From assembly GCF_001620265.1 (NCBI RefSeq), contig NZ_CP012661.1, positions 558,001-622,000 of the forward strand: a stretch of 64,000 nt of DNA, written 5' to 3'. How positions within the stretch are numbered: the first letter of the stretch is position 1; every line of letters starts with the position of its first letter. Under the pieces are notes generated by a model that worked only from the letters and a program-made list of their open reading frames with translations, did not search any database and was not told the origin of the DNA. Positions 1-7,682 of this stretch are shown here, piece after piece. The position numbers were made by a program, and so were the translations under genes. This DNA comes from Frigidibacter mobilis. GTDB lineage: Bacteria; Pseudomonadota; Alphaproteobacteria; Rhodobacterales; Rhodobacteraceae.

Positions 1-73
1 AGACATTCCAGATACCGCGATTCGGCAATTCGGCCCCTGTGCGGGGGACCGGCATCCCACGGCTGCCGCAATT

Positions 74-112
74 TTTCGCACTTGCCGCGGAATTTACGCC
101 GCGAGTGCGAAA
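74..112. promoter_or_regulatory. Interrupted inverted repeat upstream of the dmm operon
   Basis: The arms TTTCGCACT (74-82) and AGTGCGAAA (104-112) are perfect reverse complements. An inner CGCGG/CCGCG pair (86-90 and 99-103) extends the potential stem to 14 pairs, with a TGC bulge and an AATTTACG loop. No T-run follows on either strand, so an intrinsic terminator is unlikely. It lies about 95 bp before the first gene of the methylated-amine operon, so an operator or a leader-RNA hairpin is the best inference. The rest of 1-205 shows no gene; a Shine-Dalgarno-like AGGGA sits at 199-203. Confidence 0.45.
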
Positions 113-208
113 CCATGCCTTGCCGCGGCCGAAACGCTTGCGAGAGGCGCCGCGCCACGCATAGTGAAGAAATAAATATTCCGCCTAATAAACACGACAG
201 GGAACATG

Positions 209-1339
209 ATGGCTCTCAGCTGGCGTTTTTCGGCTCTTGCGGACCGGCACCGCGCTCTTGGTTCTGCCTTGGAAGACTGGAGCGGGATGGGCACGGCCTG
301 GACCTATGCCAAGGATATCCAGGACGAACACACCGCGATCCGTATCAGGGCGGGCCTGATGGATGTGTCGGGCCTGAAGAAACTGCATCTGGTGGGCCCA
401 CACGCGATCGCGGTGCTGGACTATGTCACCACCCGCAACGTCGCCAAGGTGATGCCGGGCCGGTCGGTCTATGCCTGCATCCTCAACGACAAGGGGTTTT
501 TCACCGATGACTGCATCATCTATCGGACCGGGCCGAACGCCTGGATGGTCGTGCATGGGTCCGGTACCGCGCATGAGGAGATCGTCAAGCAGGCGGCGGG
601 CCGCAATGTGGCGGTGCTGTTCGATGACGACCTGCACGACCTGTCGCTGCAAGGCCCCGTGGCGGTGGATTTTCTGGCCAAGCATGTGCCGGGCATCCGC
701 GACCTGAAATACTTCCACCACATGCAGACCACGCTGTTCGGCGCGCCGGTGATGATCTCGCGCACCGGATATACCGGCGAGCGGGGGTATGAGATTTTCG
801 TGCGCGGGCAGGATGCGCCGTTGGTCTGGGACACGATCCTGGCCGAGGGCGCGGAGATGGGGATCATCCCCTGCTGCTTCTCGGTGCTCGATATGCTGCG
901 GGTGGAAAGCTATCTGCTGTTCTACCCCTATGACAATTCGCAGATGTATCCCTTTGCCGATCAGGGCCCGGGCGACAGCCTGTGGGAACTGGGGCTCGAC
1001 TTCACCGTCAGCCCCGGCAAGACCGGCTTCCGCGGCGCCGAGGAACATGCGCGGCTGAAGGGCAAGGAGCGGTTCAAGATCTACGGGCTGCTGCTGGAGG
1101 CGGACGGGCCCTGCGATCTGGGCGACACGGTGTTCGCGGGGGATAGGCAGGTCGGTGTCGTCACCTGCCCCAGCTATTCGGCGATCACCCGGCAGTCGAT
1201 GGCGATTGCCCGGCTGGAGGTGGGCTGCGCGATCCACGGCACCCCGCTGACGGTGCGCGGCAAGGCGGCGATCCCGGCCATTGCCCACAAGCTGCCCTTC
1301 GACGACCCCGAGAAGAAAAAGCGCACGGCAATCGGCTGA
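209..1339 (+). CDS. dmmD: DmmD, GcvT-family aminomethyltransferase-like protein of dimethylamine oxidation
   Basis: A GcvT/YgfZ-type folate-binding protein of 376 residues, full length for a T-protein homologue. The centre carries the family pattern SRTGYTGERGYEIF (about residues 190-203) and the C-terminal barrel domain begins near GKTGFRG. It is the first gene of the order dmmD-dmmA-dmmB-dmmC known from methylated-amine-degrading marine Rhodobacteraceae, and this order is the main reason for the name. The likely role, by inference from the fold, is to bind tetrahydrofolate and capture the formaldehyde-level C1 unit released when dimethylamine is demethylated. Two start codons lie in tandem (206 and 209); AGGGA at 199-203 is better spaced for 209. 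A generic glycine-cleavage T protein is the alternative, but no gcvH or gcvP is nearby. Confidence 0.8.
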   Translation: MALSWRFSALADRHRALGSALEDWSGMGTAWTYAKDIQDEHTAIRIRAGLMDVSGLKKLHLVGPHAIAVLDYVTTRNVAKVMPGRSVYACILNDKGFFTDDCIIYRTGPNAWMVVHGSGTAHEEIVKQAAGRNVAVLFDDDLHDLSLQGPVAVDFLAKHVPGIRDLKYFHHMQTTLFGAPVMISRTGYTGERGYEIFVRGQDAPLVWDTILAEGAEMGIIPCCFSVLDMLRVESYLLFYPYDNSQMYPFADQGPGDSLWELGLDFTVSPGKTGFRGAEEHARLKGKERFKIYGLLLEADGPCDLGDTVFAGDRQVGVVTCPSYSAITRQSMAIARLEVGCAIHGTPLTVRGKAAIPAIAHKLPFDDPEKKKRTAIG

Positions 1340-1350
1340 GGGGGGGAGTG

Positions 1351-1953
1351 ATGCAGGGAGCTACCATCCGCAGCCGCCCCGTCTATCCCGGGCTTGCCAT
1401 CGCGCCCTTCGCCCGGCGCCACATCTTCGCGCTGGAAGGCGAGGGCGCCGGTGCCCTGCTGGACATCGCCGGCGATCTGACGCCCGAGGTGCTGGGACGC
1501 AGCCAGATCCTCTATGTGGCGCGCGGTTCGCTGGGGGTGGGCCATCACGGCGCGCTGCAGAATCTGGGCGCCGCATTCTGGGCTGCGCCGACGGTGCCGC
1601 CGCTGCTGGGGCGGCTGGATGTGGAGCTGTCGCGCTCGCATATGGGCACGCGGCTTTATCTGGCGGGGACCGAGGGGTTCATCGGCCAGGCTATGCAGGT
1701 AGCTGCGGCGCATGGGATCGACCCGGTCTCGGTCATCACCGAGCATCGCGGCTCGCTCGCGCGCCGGGTGCAATGCGTGCATTGCAAGGGCGTGACCGAG
1801 GGCGTGACCACCTCGCCCTTCCTGTGCAGCCATTGCGGGCTGAGCCTGTTCGTGCGCGACCATTACTCGCGCCGGCTGGGGGCCTTTCAGGGCGTGAATA
1901 TCGACGCCGAGGAACCGGGCGCCGTGCCCCCTCCCGAGGAGTTGTACCTGTGA
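1351..1953 (+). CDS. dmmA: Dimethylamine monooxygenase subunit DmmA
   Basis: A 200-residue protein whose C-terminal third carries two CxxC pairs, CVHC and CSHC (about residues 142-145 and 159-162), a zinc-ribbon-like arrangement, followed by the conserved-looking DHYSRRLGAFQG. This matches the small DmmA-type subunit of the dimethylamine monooxygenase complex, which oxidatively demethylates dimethylamine to methylamine and formaldehyde. A GTG at 1348 directly precedes the ATG at 1351; the G-rich Shine-Dalgarno GGGGGGAG at 1340-1347 favours the ATG. It follows dmmD by 11 bp, and its stop overlaps the GTG start of dmmB, which suggests translational coupling and a stoichiometric complex. Which subunit holds which cofactor cannot be read from this sequence alone. 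Confidence 0.8.
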   Translation: MQGATIRSRPVYPGLAIAPFARRHIFALEGEGAGALLDIAGDLTPEVLGRSQILYVARGSLGVGHHGALQNLGAAFWAAPTVPPLLGRLDVELSRSHMGTRLYLAGTEGFIGQAMQVAAAHGIDPVSVITEHRGSLARRVQCVHCKGVTEGVTTSPFLCSHCGLSLFVRDHYSRRLGAFQGVNIDAEEPGAVPPPEELYL

Positions 1954-2906
1954 GCGATGATCTTCAGATGCGGGTGACTGCCCTTGTCGACGAGGCGGCG
2001 GGCATCCGCCGGGTGCGGCTGGAGCCGGTGGCGGGCGGGCCCTTGCCGGCGTTCTCGGGCGGCGCGCATGTGGTGGTGGCGATGCGGGATGGCGATGTGA
2101 CGCGCCGTAACCCCTATTCGCTGTGCTGCGATCCCGAGGATCGCACGGGGTATGAGATTGCGGTGGCCCGCGCCGCCGCCTCGCGCGGGGGATCGGCCTT
2201 CATCCATGAGCGGCTGGCGGTGGGCGATGTGCTGGTGGTCGGTGCGCCGACCAACCTGTTCCAGCCGGACTGGCGGGCGAAGAAGCATATCCTGGTGGCG
2301 GGCGGCATAGGCATCACCCCCTTCGTGGCGATGATGGCGCAATTCGCCCGGGCAGGGCTGGCGTTCGAGCTGCATTATGCCGTGCGCTCGCGCGCCGCGG
2401 CGGCCTTTGCGGGCGTGCTGCAGGATCGCTATGGCCCGCGGGTGAAGATCTACGCGGCTGACGAGGGCGCGCGCCTTCCATTGGCGGTGCTGGTGCAGAA
2501 CCAGCCGCTGGGGACGCATCTCTACACCTGCGGTCCAGAGCGGCTGATGGAGGCGGTGCTGGACACGGCGCGGCAGGCGGGCTGGCCGGAGCAGGCGCTG
2601 CATGCCGAGCATTTCATGGCCCCGCCGCCCGGCGACCCGTTCTCGGTGACGCTGGCCAATTCGGGCCGCGAGGTCGCCGTTGGCCCCGACCAGAGCCTGC
2701 TGGAGGCGCTGGAAGCCGCGGGGATCAACCCGCGCTACCTGTGCCGCGGCGGCGTCTGCGGCGAATGCGCGACCAGGGTTGTCGAGTTCCGCGGCACGAT
2801 CCTGCACGGCGACCATTTCCTGACGCCCGAGGAACGCGCCGAAAGCCGCACGATCATGATCTGCATGTCGCGGTTTGTCGGCGACCGGCTTGTGCTTGAC
2901 CTTTGA
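1950..2906 (+). CDS. dmmB: Dimethylamine monooxygenase reductase subunit DmmB (ferredoxin-NAD(P) reductase type)
   Basis: An electron-transfer subunit of the phthalate-dioxygenase-reductase/VanB type, 318 residues. Domains in order: flavin-binding barrel with RRNPYSL (52-58), NAD(P)-binding domain with GGIGITPF (118-125) and CGPE (194-197), and a C-terminal plant-type [2Fe-2S] ferredoxin with cysteines 265, 270, 273 and 305 (CRGGVCGEC, then ICMS). It should pass electrons from NAD(P)H to the haem-type oxygenase subunit encoded next. The start is GTG at 1950, overlapping the dmmA stop as GTGA. An ATG six codons further in (1968) is possible but would trim the first strand. Family assignment is firm; the DmmB role comes from context. 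Confidence 0.85.
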   Translation: MSDDLQMRVTALVDEAAGIRRVRLEPVAGGPLPAFSGGAHVVVAMRDGDVTRRNPYSLCCDPEDRTGYEIAVARAAASRGGSAFIHERLAVGDVLVVGAPTNLFQPDWRAKKHILVAGGIGITPFVAMMAQFARAGLAFELHYAVRSRAAAAFAGVLQDRYGPRVKIYAADEGARLPLAVLVQNQPLGTHLYTCGPERLMEAVLDTARQAGWPEQALHAEHFMAPPPGDPFSVTLANSGREVAVGPDQSLLEALEAAGINPRYLCRGGVCGECATRVVEFRGTILHGDHFLTPEERAESRTIMICMSRFVGDRLVLDL

Positions 2907-2918
2907 GGGAGACGGAAG

Positions 2919-3986
2919 ATGGACACTGGCTACAGCGCGACCCACCGCCCCGAAACCTTCCGGGATGAGACGTTCCGGGGCGAGTTTTCCTATGCCAACA
3001 GCCCCGAGAACATCCGGCATTTCCCGTTTCCGTTCCACGAGGACGCGTATCGCTATTCGGTGAATATCGAGCCGCATGTACCCGGCCGCCCCGGTTCGGC
3101 CTTCGAGCATCTGATCGACGTGGATGAGCATTACCTGGCCGAGATGGCTGACCGCGCGCAGGTGCTGGCCGAGGATCCGCTGCGCTATCAGGCGCTGCCG
3201 CACATGATGCTGGCGCAATGGGATACGCTGGAACTGCTGATGGAGGAGCAGGCGCGGGCCTATCCGCATCTGTTCACGCTGGAGCGGAACGGCGATCAAT
3301 GGCGCTGGATCAACCGGCCGCTGGGGATCGACGACACGTTCACCTTCGGCGACCCCAGCACCCTGCCGCGCGAGCCGCTGGACTATATCTGCCGCCAGAC
3401 CCAGGGCGACATCGCGCTGATGGACCAGCGCGACGGCAACCTGTGGCTGGATGCCGGGATGATTACTGCGCAGGCCGACTGGTCGCTGGATTTCGACGTG
3501 GGCATGAACTTTCACGAATGGCATGCCCCGGTGCCGCTGGCGCCGCAGATGGGCGTGTTCGACAGGGCCTTGAAATACCTGCTGAACCTGCAACTCGGCA
3601 AGCCGGTGCGGCGGCTGAACTGGACCATGACCATCAACCCGCGCCTGGATACAAGCCCCGAGAACTATCCCAAATGGGGGCCGGACCGCACCACGGTGAC
3701 GCCCGAGAACGTGGGCCAGAAGGTGCATCTGCGGGTGGAACTGCAAAGCCTGTGGCGGCTGCCGCGGTCGAACGGGATGCTGTTCGTGATCCGCAGCTAC
3801 ATGATGCGGATGGATGAGGTGGTGACGGTGCCGAAATGGGGCCGCCGCCTGCCGCGGGTGCTGGAGACGCTGCCGGAGGAGCTGGCCAGCTACAAGGGCC
3901 TCAGCCGCTATCGCCAGACCACCATCGACTGGCTGAAACGCCATGACGACGGCGCGCCGACCTCCCCGGGGATTTTCCCGGACTGA
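2919..3986 (+). CDS. dmmC: Dimethylamine monooxygenase subunit DmmC (DUF3445, haem-dependent oxidative N-demethylase family)
   Basis: A 355-residue protein of the DUF3445 / haem-dependent oxidative N-demethylase alpha-subunit family. Typical stretches are the N-terminal FPFPFHEDAYRYSVNIEPH, the central RRLNWTMTINPRLDTSPENY and the C-terminal RLPRVLETLPEELASYKGL. In the characterised relative this subunit holds the haem and activates O2 for demethylating dimethylamine; here it would be the catalytic subunit fed by DmmB. It starts 12 bp after dmmB, with GGGAGA just upstream as ribosome-binding site. No internal stop or frameshift is seen. It is cytoplasmic: there is no signal peptide or membrane segment. 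Confidence 0.85.
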   Translation: MDTGYSATHRPETFRDETFRGEFSYANSPENIRHFPFPFHEDAYRYSVNIEPHVPGRPGSAFEHLIDVDEHYLAEMADRAQVLAEDPLRYQALPHMMLAQWDTLELLMEEQARAYPHLFTLERNGDQWRWINRPLGIDDTFTFGDPSTLPREPLDYICRQTQGDIALMDQRDGNLWLDAGMITAQADWSLDFDVGMNFHEWHAPVPLAPQMGVFDRALKYLLNLQLGKPVRRLNWTMTINPRLDTSPENYPKWGPDRTTVTPENVGQKVHLRVELQSLWRLPRSNGMLFVIRSYMMRMDEVVTVPKWGRRLPRVLETLPEELASYKGLSRYRQTTIDWLKRHDDGAPTSPGIFPD

Positions 3987-4028
3987 GGCTGGCGCCGGAC
4001 CAGATATTCGACAACAGGGGACCAAAGC

Positions 4029-5362
4029 ATGAGAGTTGCAGTCATCGGGGCCGGCCCGTCCGGCCTTGCGCAGTTGCGCGCCTTCCAGTCCGCGGCCCAG
4101 AAGGGCGAGGAGATCCCCGAGGTGGTCTGCTTTGAAAAGCAGAGCGACTGGGGCGGGCTGTGGAACTACACCTGGCGCACCGGGCTCGACGAGTTCGGCG
4201 AGCCGGTGCATTGCAGCATGTATCGCTACCTGTGGACCAACGGCCCCAAGGAAGGCCTTGAATTTGCGGACTACTCCTTCGAGGAGCATTTCGGCAAGCA
4301 GATCGCCAGCTATCCGCCGCGGGCGGTGATGGTGGATTATATCGAGGGCCGGGTGAAGAAGGCGGGGGTGCGGGACTGGATCCGCTTCTGCTCACCCGTG
4401 CGCTGGGTGGCCTATGACGAGGGCACGGGCCTGTTCACGGTGACGGTCCATGACCTTGTGGCGGACACGGTCTATTCCGAGACCTTCGACCATGTCATCG
4501 TCGCCTCGGGCCACTTCTCGGTTCCGAATGTGCCGGAATATCCGGGTTTGGCAGTTTCAACGGCCGGATCCTGCACGCGCATGACTTTCGGGACGCGCGG
4601 GAGTTTGCGGGCAAGGATGTGCTGCTGATCGGGACGTCCTATTCCGCCGAGGATATCGGCTCGCAGCTGTGGAAGTATGGCGCGAAGTCGATCACCGTCT
4701 CGCACCGGACCGGGCCGATGGGCTATGACTGGCCGGACAACTGGGCAGAAGTGCCGCTTTTGCAAGGGGTTGAGGGCAACCGCGCGACGTTTGCGGATGG
4801 CAGCAGCAAGGATGTTGACGCGATCATCCTGTGCACGGGTTACCGGCACCACTTCCCATTCCTGCCCGATGACCTGCGGCTGAAGACCGCGAACCGGCTG
4901 GCGATTGCCGATCTCTACAAGGGCGTCGTCTGGGTGAAGAACTCCAAACTGTTCTATCTTGGCATGCAAGATCAATGGTTTACCTTCAACATGTTCGACG
5001 CGCAGGCCTGGTGGGTACGCGATGCGATCCTGAGCAAGATTGCCATTCCGGGGGAGGCCGAAAGGGCGGCGGATGTGGTTTTGCGGGTGGCGGGGGAGGA
5101 TGCGGGCAAGGATAGCCATGACGCGATCCACTATCAGGGCGACTACGTGAAGGAGCTGATCGCCGAGACCGATTATCCCAGCTTCGACGTGGACGGTGCC
5201 TGCGAGGCGTTCTTCGAGTGGAAGGACCATAAGGCCAAGGATATCATGTCCTTCCGCAACCACTCCTACCGTTCGGTCATGACCGGAACGATGGCGGCGC
5301 CGCATCACACGCCCTGGAAGGACGCGTTGGACGACAGCCTGGAGGCCTATCTGCAGAGCTGA
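4029..5362 (+). pseudogene. tmm: Trimethylamine monooxygenase (flavin-containing monooxygenase), frameshifted as assembled
   Basis: A class B flavin monooxygenase that would oxidise trimethylamine to its N-oxide with FAD, NADPH and O2. The N-terminal frame has the FAD motif GAGPSG (residues 7-12) and reads well to VPEYPG, then goes out of frame and stops at 4628. From 4550 the +2 frame continues the protein ([19 protein letters not shown], the FMO fingerprint, then the NADPH motif [10 protein letters not shown]) to a normal end. Restoring one T in the TTT run at 4547-4549 (codon 174) gives an uninterrupted 444-residue protein, the usual Tmm length. The gene follows dmmC by 42 bp. It is either a very recent knockout or a consensus error; I favour the latter because similar events recur across the window. 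Confidence 0.85.
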
Positions 5363-5525
5363 CGGGCGGGCTGCCGGAACCCGTATGAAGCTCATATGCA
5401 GAGCGTTTTCTCTGGCATCTTTGGGGAGGTGGGGGGCGGCGCGCTTGACGGCAGGAGGTTTCCAGCCGACCTAGGGGCAGGAGGCCCGCGCGGCCCCTGC
5501 CACCGTCATCCCGGAGACCAGCCCC

Positions 5526-6691
5526 ATGACCCCGCCGTTTTCCTTCCTGACCGCGACCGAGATCCGCTTTGGCCGGGGCACTGCGGCAGGGGCCGCGGAG
5601 CATGTGGCGCGGCAGGCGCGCAATGTGCTTCTGGTGCATGGGGCCAGCAGCCAGCGTGCCGATCCGCTGATCCTGGCGCTGCAGCGGCAGGGGGTTGAGG
5701 TCAGCGTGTTCCGCTGCCCGCGCGAGCCCGACATCGCGCTGATCGAGGACGGGATCCGTCTGGCGCGGGCCGCGGGGTGCGGGCGGTGGCCGCCATCGGC
5801 GGTGGATCCGTCATCGACTGCGGCAAGGCCGTCGCCGCGCTGGCGCCGGCGCCGCGGCCGATGCTGGACCATCTGGAGGTGGTGGGGCGCGGCTTGCCGC
5901 TGGATGCGCCACCGCTGCCCTTCGTCGCGATCCCGACGACGGCGGGCACCGGCGCCGAGGTCACGAAGAACGCCGTGATCGCGGTGCCGGGGGCGGGGCG
6001 CAAGGTGTCCCTGCGCGATGCGCGGATGCTGCCGCTGCTGGCGATTGTCGATCCTTCGCTGACCGATGGTTGCCCGCGCGGGGTGACGCTGGCCAGCGGG
6101 CTGGATGCGATCACCCAGGTGATCGAGCCCTATGTTTCCACCCGCGCCAACCGGCTGACCGATGCGCTGTGCCGCGACGCGGTGCCGCTGGGGCTGCGGG
6201 CGCTGGTGCGGCTGATGGAGGGTGGGGATGCGGGCGCACGCGACGACATGGCCTGGGTGAGCCTGTGCGGCGGGCTGGCGCTGGCCAATGCCGGGCTTGG
6301 CGCGGTGCACGGGCTGGCGGGGCCGATCGGCGGGATGACATCCGCGGCGGATGGGGCATCTTCCGGCGCGGCGCATGGGGCGGTATGCGGAGCCCTGCTG
6401 CCGCATGTGCTGGCGGCGAACAGCGCGCGGGCCGAGGGCGTGGCGGCGGCGCGGCTGGCCGAGGTGGCGGGTTGGATCGCGGAGGTGCTGGGCGGTACGG
6501 CGGCACAGGCCCCGGAGAGGCTGGCGGCATGGTCGGCGGCGCAGGGATTGCCGCGGCTTGGGGCGATGGGGCTGGCGGCGGGCGATGTGCCCGAGGTGGC
6601 GGCGCTGGCGGCCGGATCCTCCTCGATGGCGGGCAATCCGGTGGCGCTGGACTCTGGCGCGCTGATCGGGGTGGTGCGCGCGGCGCTGTGA
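5526..6691 (+). pseudogene. Iron-containing alcohol dehydrogenase family protein, frameshifted as assembled
   Basis: A group III (Fe-type) NAD(P)-dependent alcohol dehydrogenase/maleylacetate-reductase-like protein. The first 86 codons are followed by a frame change; the continuing frame starts AVAAIGGGSVIDCGKA, the classic GGGS-xx-D nucleotide/metal-region motif, then TTAGTGAE and DAITQVIEPY, HGLAGPIGG and HGAVCGALLP. One extra G in GGG at 5781-5783 restores a 388-residue protein, the normal family size. Two metal-ligand histidines (HGLAG and HGAVC) are present, but the position usually occupied by His in DAxxHxIE is Gln. It lies 163 bp after tmm on the same strand. Its substrate is unknown; an aldehyde/alcohol step in C1 or methylamine metabolism is only a guess from position. 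Confidence 0.75.
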
Positions 6692-6738
6692 GGGGGGCAG
6701 GCTTGGCCTGATCCACCGGAATATGGACGCCGGTTGGC

Positions 6739-6773
6739 CGGGCGGGGGCGAGGCACTGCCTCGCCCCCGCCCG
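6739..6773. terminator. Perfect GC-rich palindrome after the dehydrogenase gene
   Basis: A 17-bp stem (6739-6755 with 6757-6773) has a single-base centre, core GGCGGGGGCGAGGCA / TGCCTCGCCCCCGCC. It sits 47 bp after the dehydrogenase stop. It would form a very strong cruciform or RNA hairpin, but no T-run follows, so factor-independent termination is not certain; RNA 3'-end protection or a mobile palindrome are alternatives. Confidence 0.4.
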
Positions 6774-6848
6774 TGCGGGACGCCTGACCCGGAGCCGCTG
6801 GCAACGCGAGACCGGATGAGGCCAGCGCCCGGCCCGGCGGGGCGGGCG

Positions 6849-7043
6849 CTGGCCGGGCCCTTGGGGCCCGTCCGGTGCGGGTGGAGAGGGCCGCGCGTGG
6901 CGAAGGCGATGGCCTTCGCCAGGGCGAGCGGCGAAGGGGTTAGTGACGGATACCGGCTCGGCCCTGTTCTGGCCGGGCCTTGGGGCCCGTCCGGCTGGGA
7001 TGAGAGCGCACCGCGTGGCGAAGGCGATGGCCTTCGCCAGGGA
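6849..7043. repeat. Two-copy ~118-bp direct repeat containing hairpins
   Basis: The gene-free stretch 6692-7111 holds two copies of a GC-rich unit, 6849-6923 and 6969-7043. Each opens with CTGGCCGGGC(C)CTTGGGG and closes with a perfect hairpin TGGCGAAGGC-GATG-GCCTTCGCCA (6898-6921 and 7016-7039), offset 118-120 bp. The sequence between the shared blocks differs, so the duplication is not recent or was built from preformed parts. Open frames through it are low-complexity and unlike any family I know. The rest of 6692-7111 holds only the palindrome at 6739 and the terminator at 7067. Confidence 0.65.
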
Positions 7044-7066
7044 CCCGGCGCACTCCCCTACGCAAA

Positions 7067-7088
7067 AGGCCCGCCTTCCGGCGGGCCT
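7067..7088 (-). terminator. Intrinsic terminator of the downstream-facing secreted-protein gene
   Basis: A 9-bp perfect stem AGGCCCGCC / GGCGGGCCT with a 4-base loop; read on the minus strand it is followed by TTTT. It lies 24 bp beyond the stop codon of the gene ending at 7112, so it should end that transcript. Confidence 0.75.
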
Positions 7089-7111
7089 CGGCAAGGCGCC
7101 GGCGCCTGGGA

Positions 7112-7594
7112 TCAGTCGAGCTTTTCGACCACGCGGTCGGCGAACAGCTCGATCATGGTGGCGTAATAGACCGGGCTTTCGATGGTCAGCACGGTGACAT
7201 CGGAGCCAACCGGCAGGTAGGCCTGGTCGAAGGTGACTTCGAGGTCATAGGTGCTGAACTTCGAGTTGTCGGTCTCGCTGGAAATGTTCACCCGGCCGAC
7301 GAGCCTGGAATCGGCGATGCCCATTGCCGACTGGAACGAGTTGGCAAGTTCGACTTCGTTGATGTCGACCGAGATCTTCACGCCATCCTCGTCGACGCGG
7401 TCGGTGACGCGGCCGATGATGGCCATCTGCAGATCCGAGGCGATATTGCCCCAGACCGTTGCGGCCTGCGGATTGTTGATGGCGTCCAGGTCGATGGATA
7501 CTTCGACCTCCTTCACCTCGGTGACGGCAAGGGCGGGCGATGCGGCACCGAGGGCGAGGGCGGAGAGGAGGGCTGCAAATCTGTAGCGTGACAT
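7112..7594 (-). CDS. Secreted/periplasmic protein of unknown function
   Basis: A 160-residue protein with a clear Sec signal peptide (MSRYRFAALLSALALGAASPALA, cleavage near residue 23) and an acidic, Cys-free mature part. The mature part looks beta-rich, with alternating hydrophobic and polar residues (VKEVEVSIDLDAI, VKISVDINEVEL). It is probably periplasmic. I do not recognise the family. The start at 7594 is chosen because the signal peptide begins there; a longer reading adds 19 residues that spoil it. It is monocistronic: a terminator follows, and it is separated by 88 bp from the gene at 7683 on the same strand, which reads toward it. Confidence 0.75.
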   Translation of the reverse strand: MSRYRFAALLSALALGAASPALAVTEVKEVEVSIDLDAINNPQAATVWGNIASDLQMAIIGRVTDRVDEDGVKISVDINEVELANSFQSAMGIADSRLVGRVNISSETDNSKFSTYDLEVTFDQAYLPVGSDVTVLTIESPVYYATMIELFADRVVEKLD

Positions 7595-7682
7595 GTGTCG
7601 TCTCCAAAATATCGAGAGTTCGGCAGATTGCCGATCTACGAGGGACAACACGCGGCGGGGGAGAAGGTTCCGCCGGGGCTCT

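Noticed and set aside
1887..4289. An 800-codon open frame on the minus strand across dmmB, dmmC and tmm
   Set aside because: It is antisense to genes with clear domains, its composition is His/Gln/Arg-rich as expected from the complement of GC-rich codons, and it has no recognisable motif or ribosome-binding site.
6723..7166. Possible short gene in the hairpin-repeat stretch
   Set aside because: Reads through palindromes and repeats, is low-complexity and runs antisense into the secreted-protein gene and its terminator.
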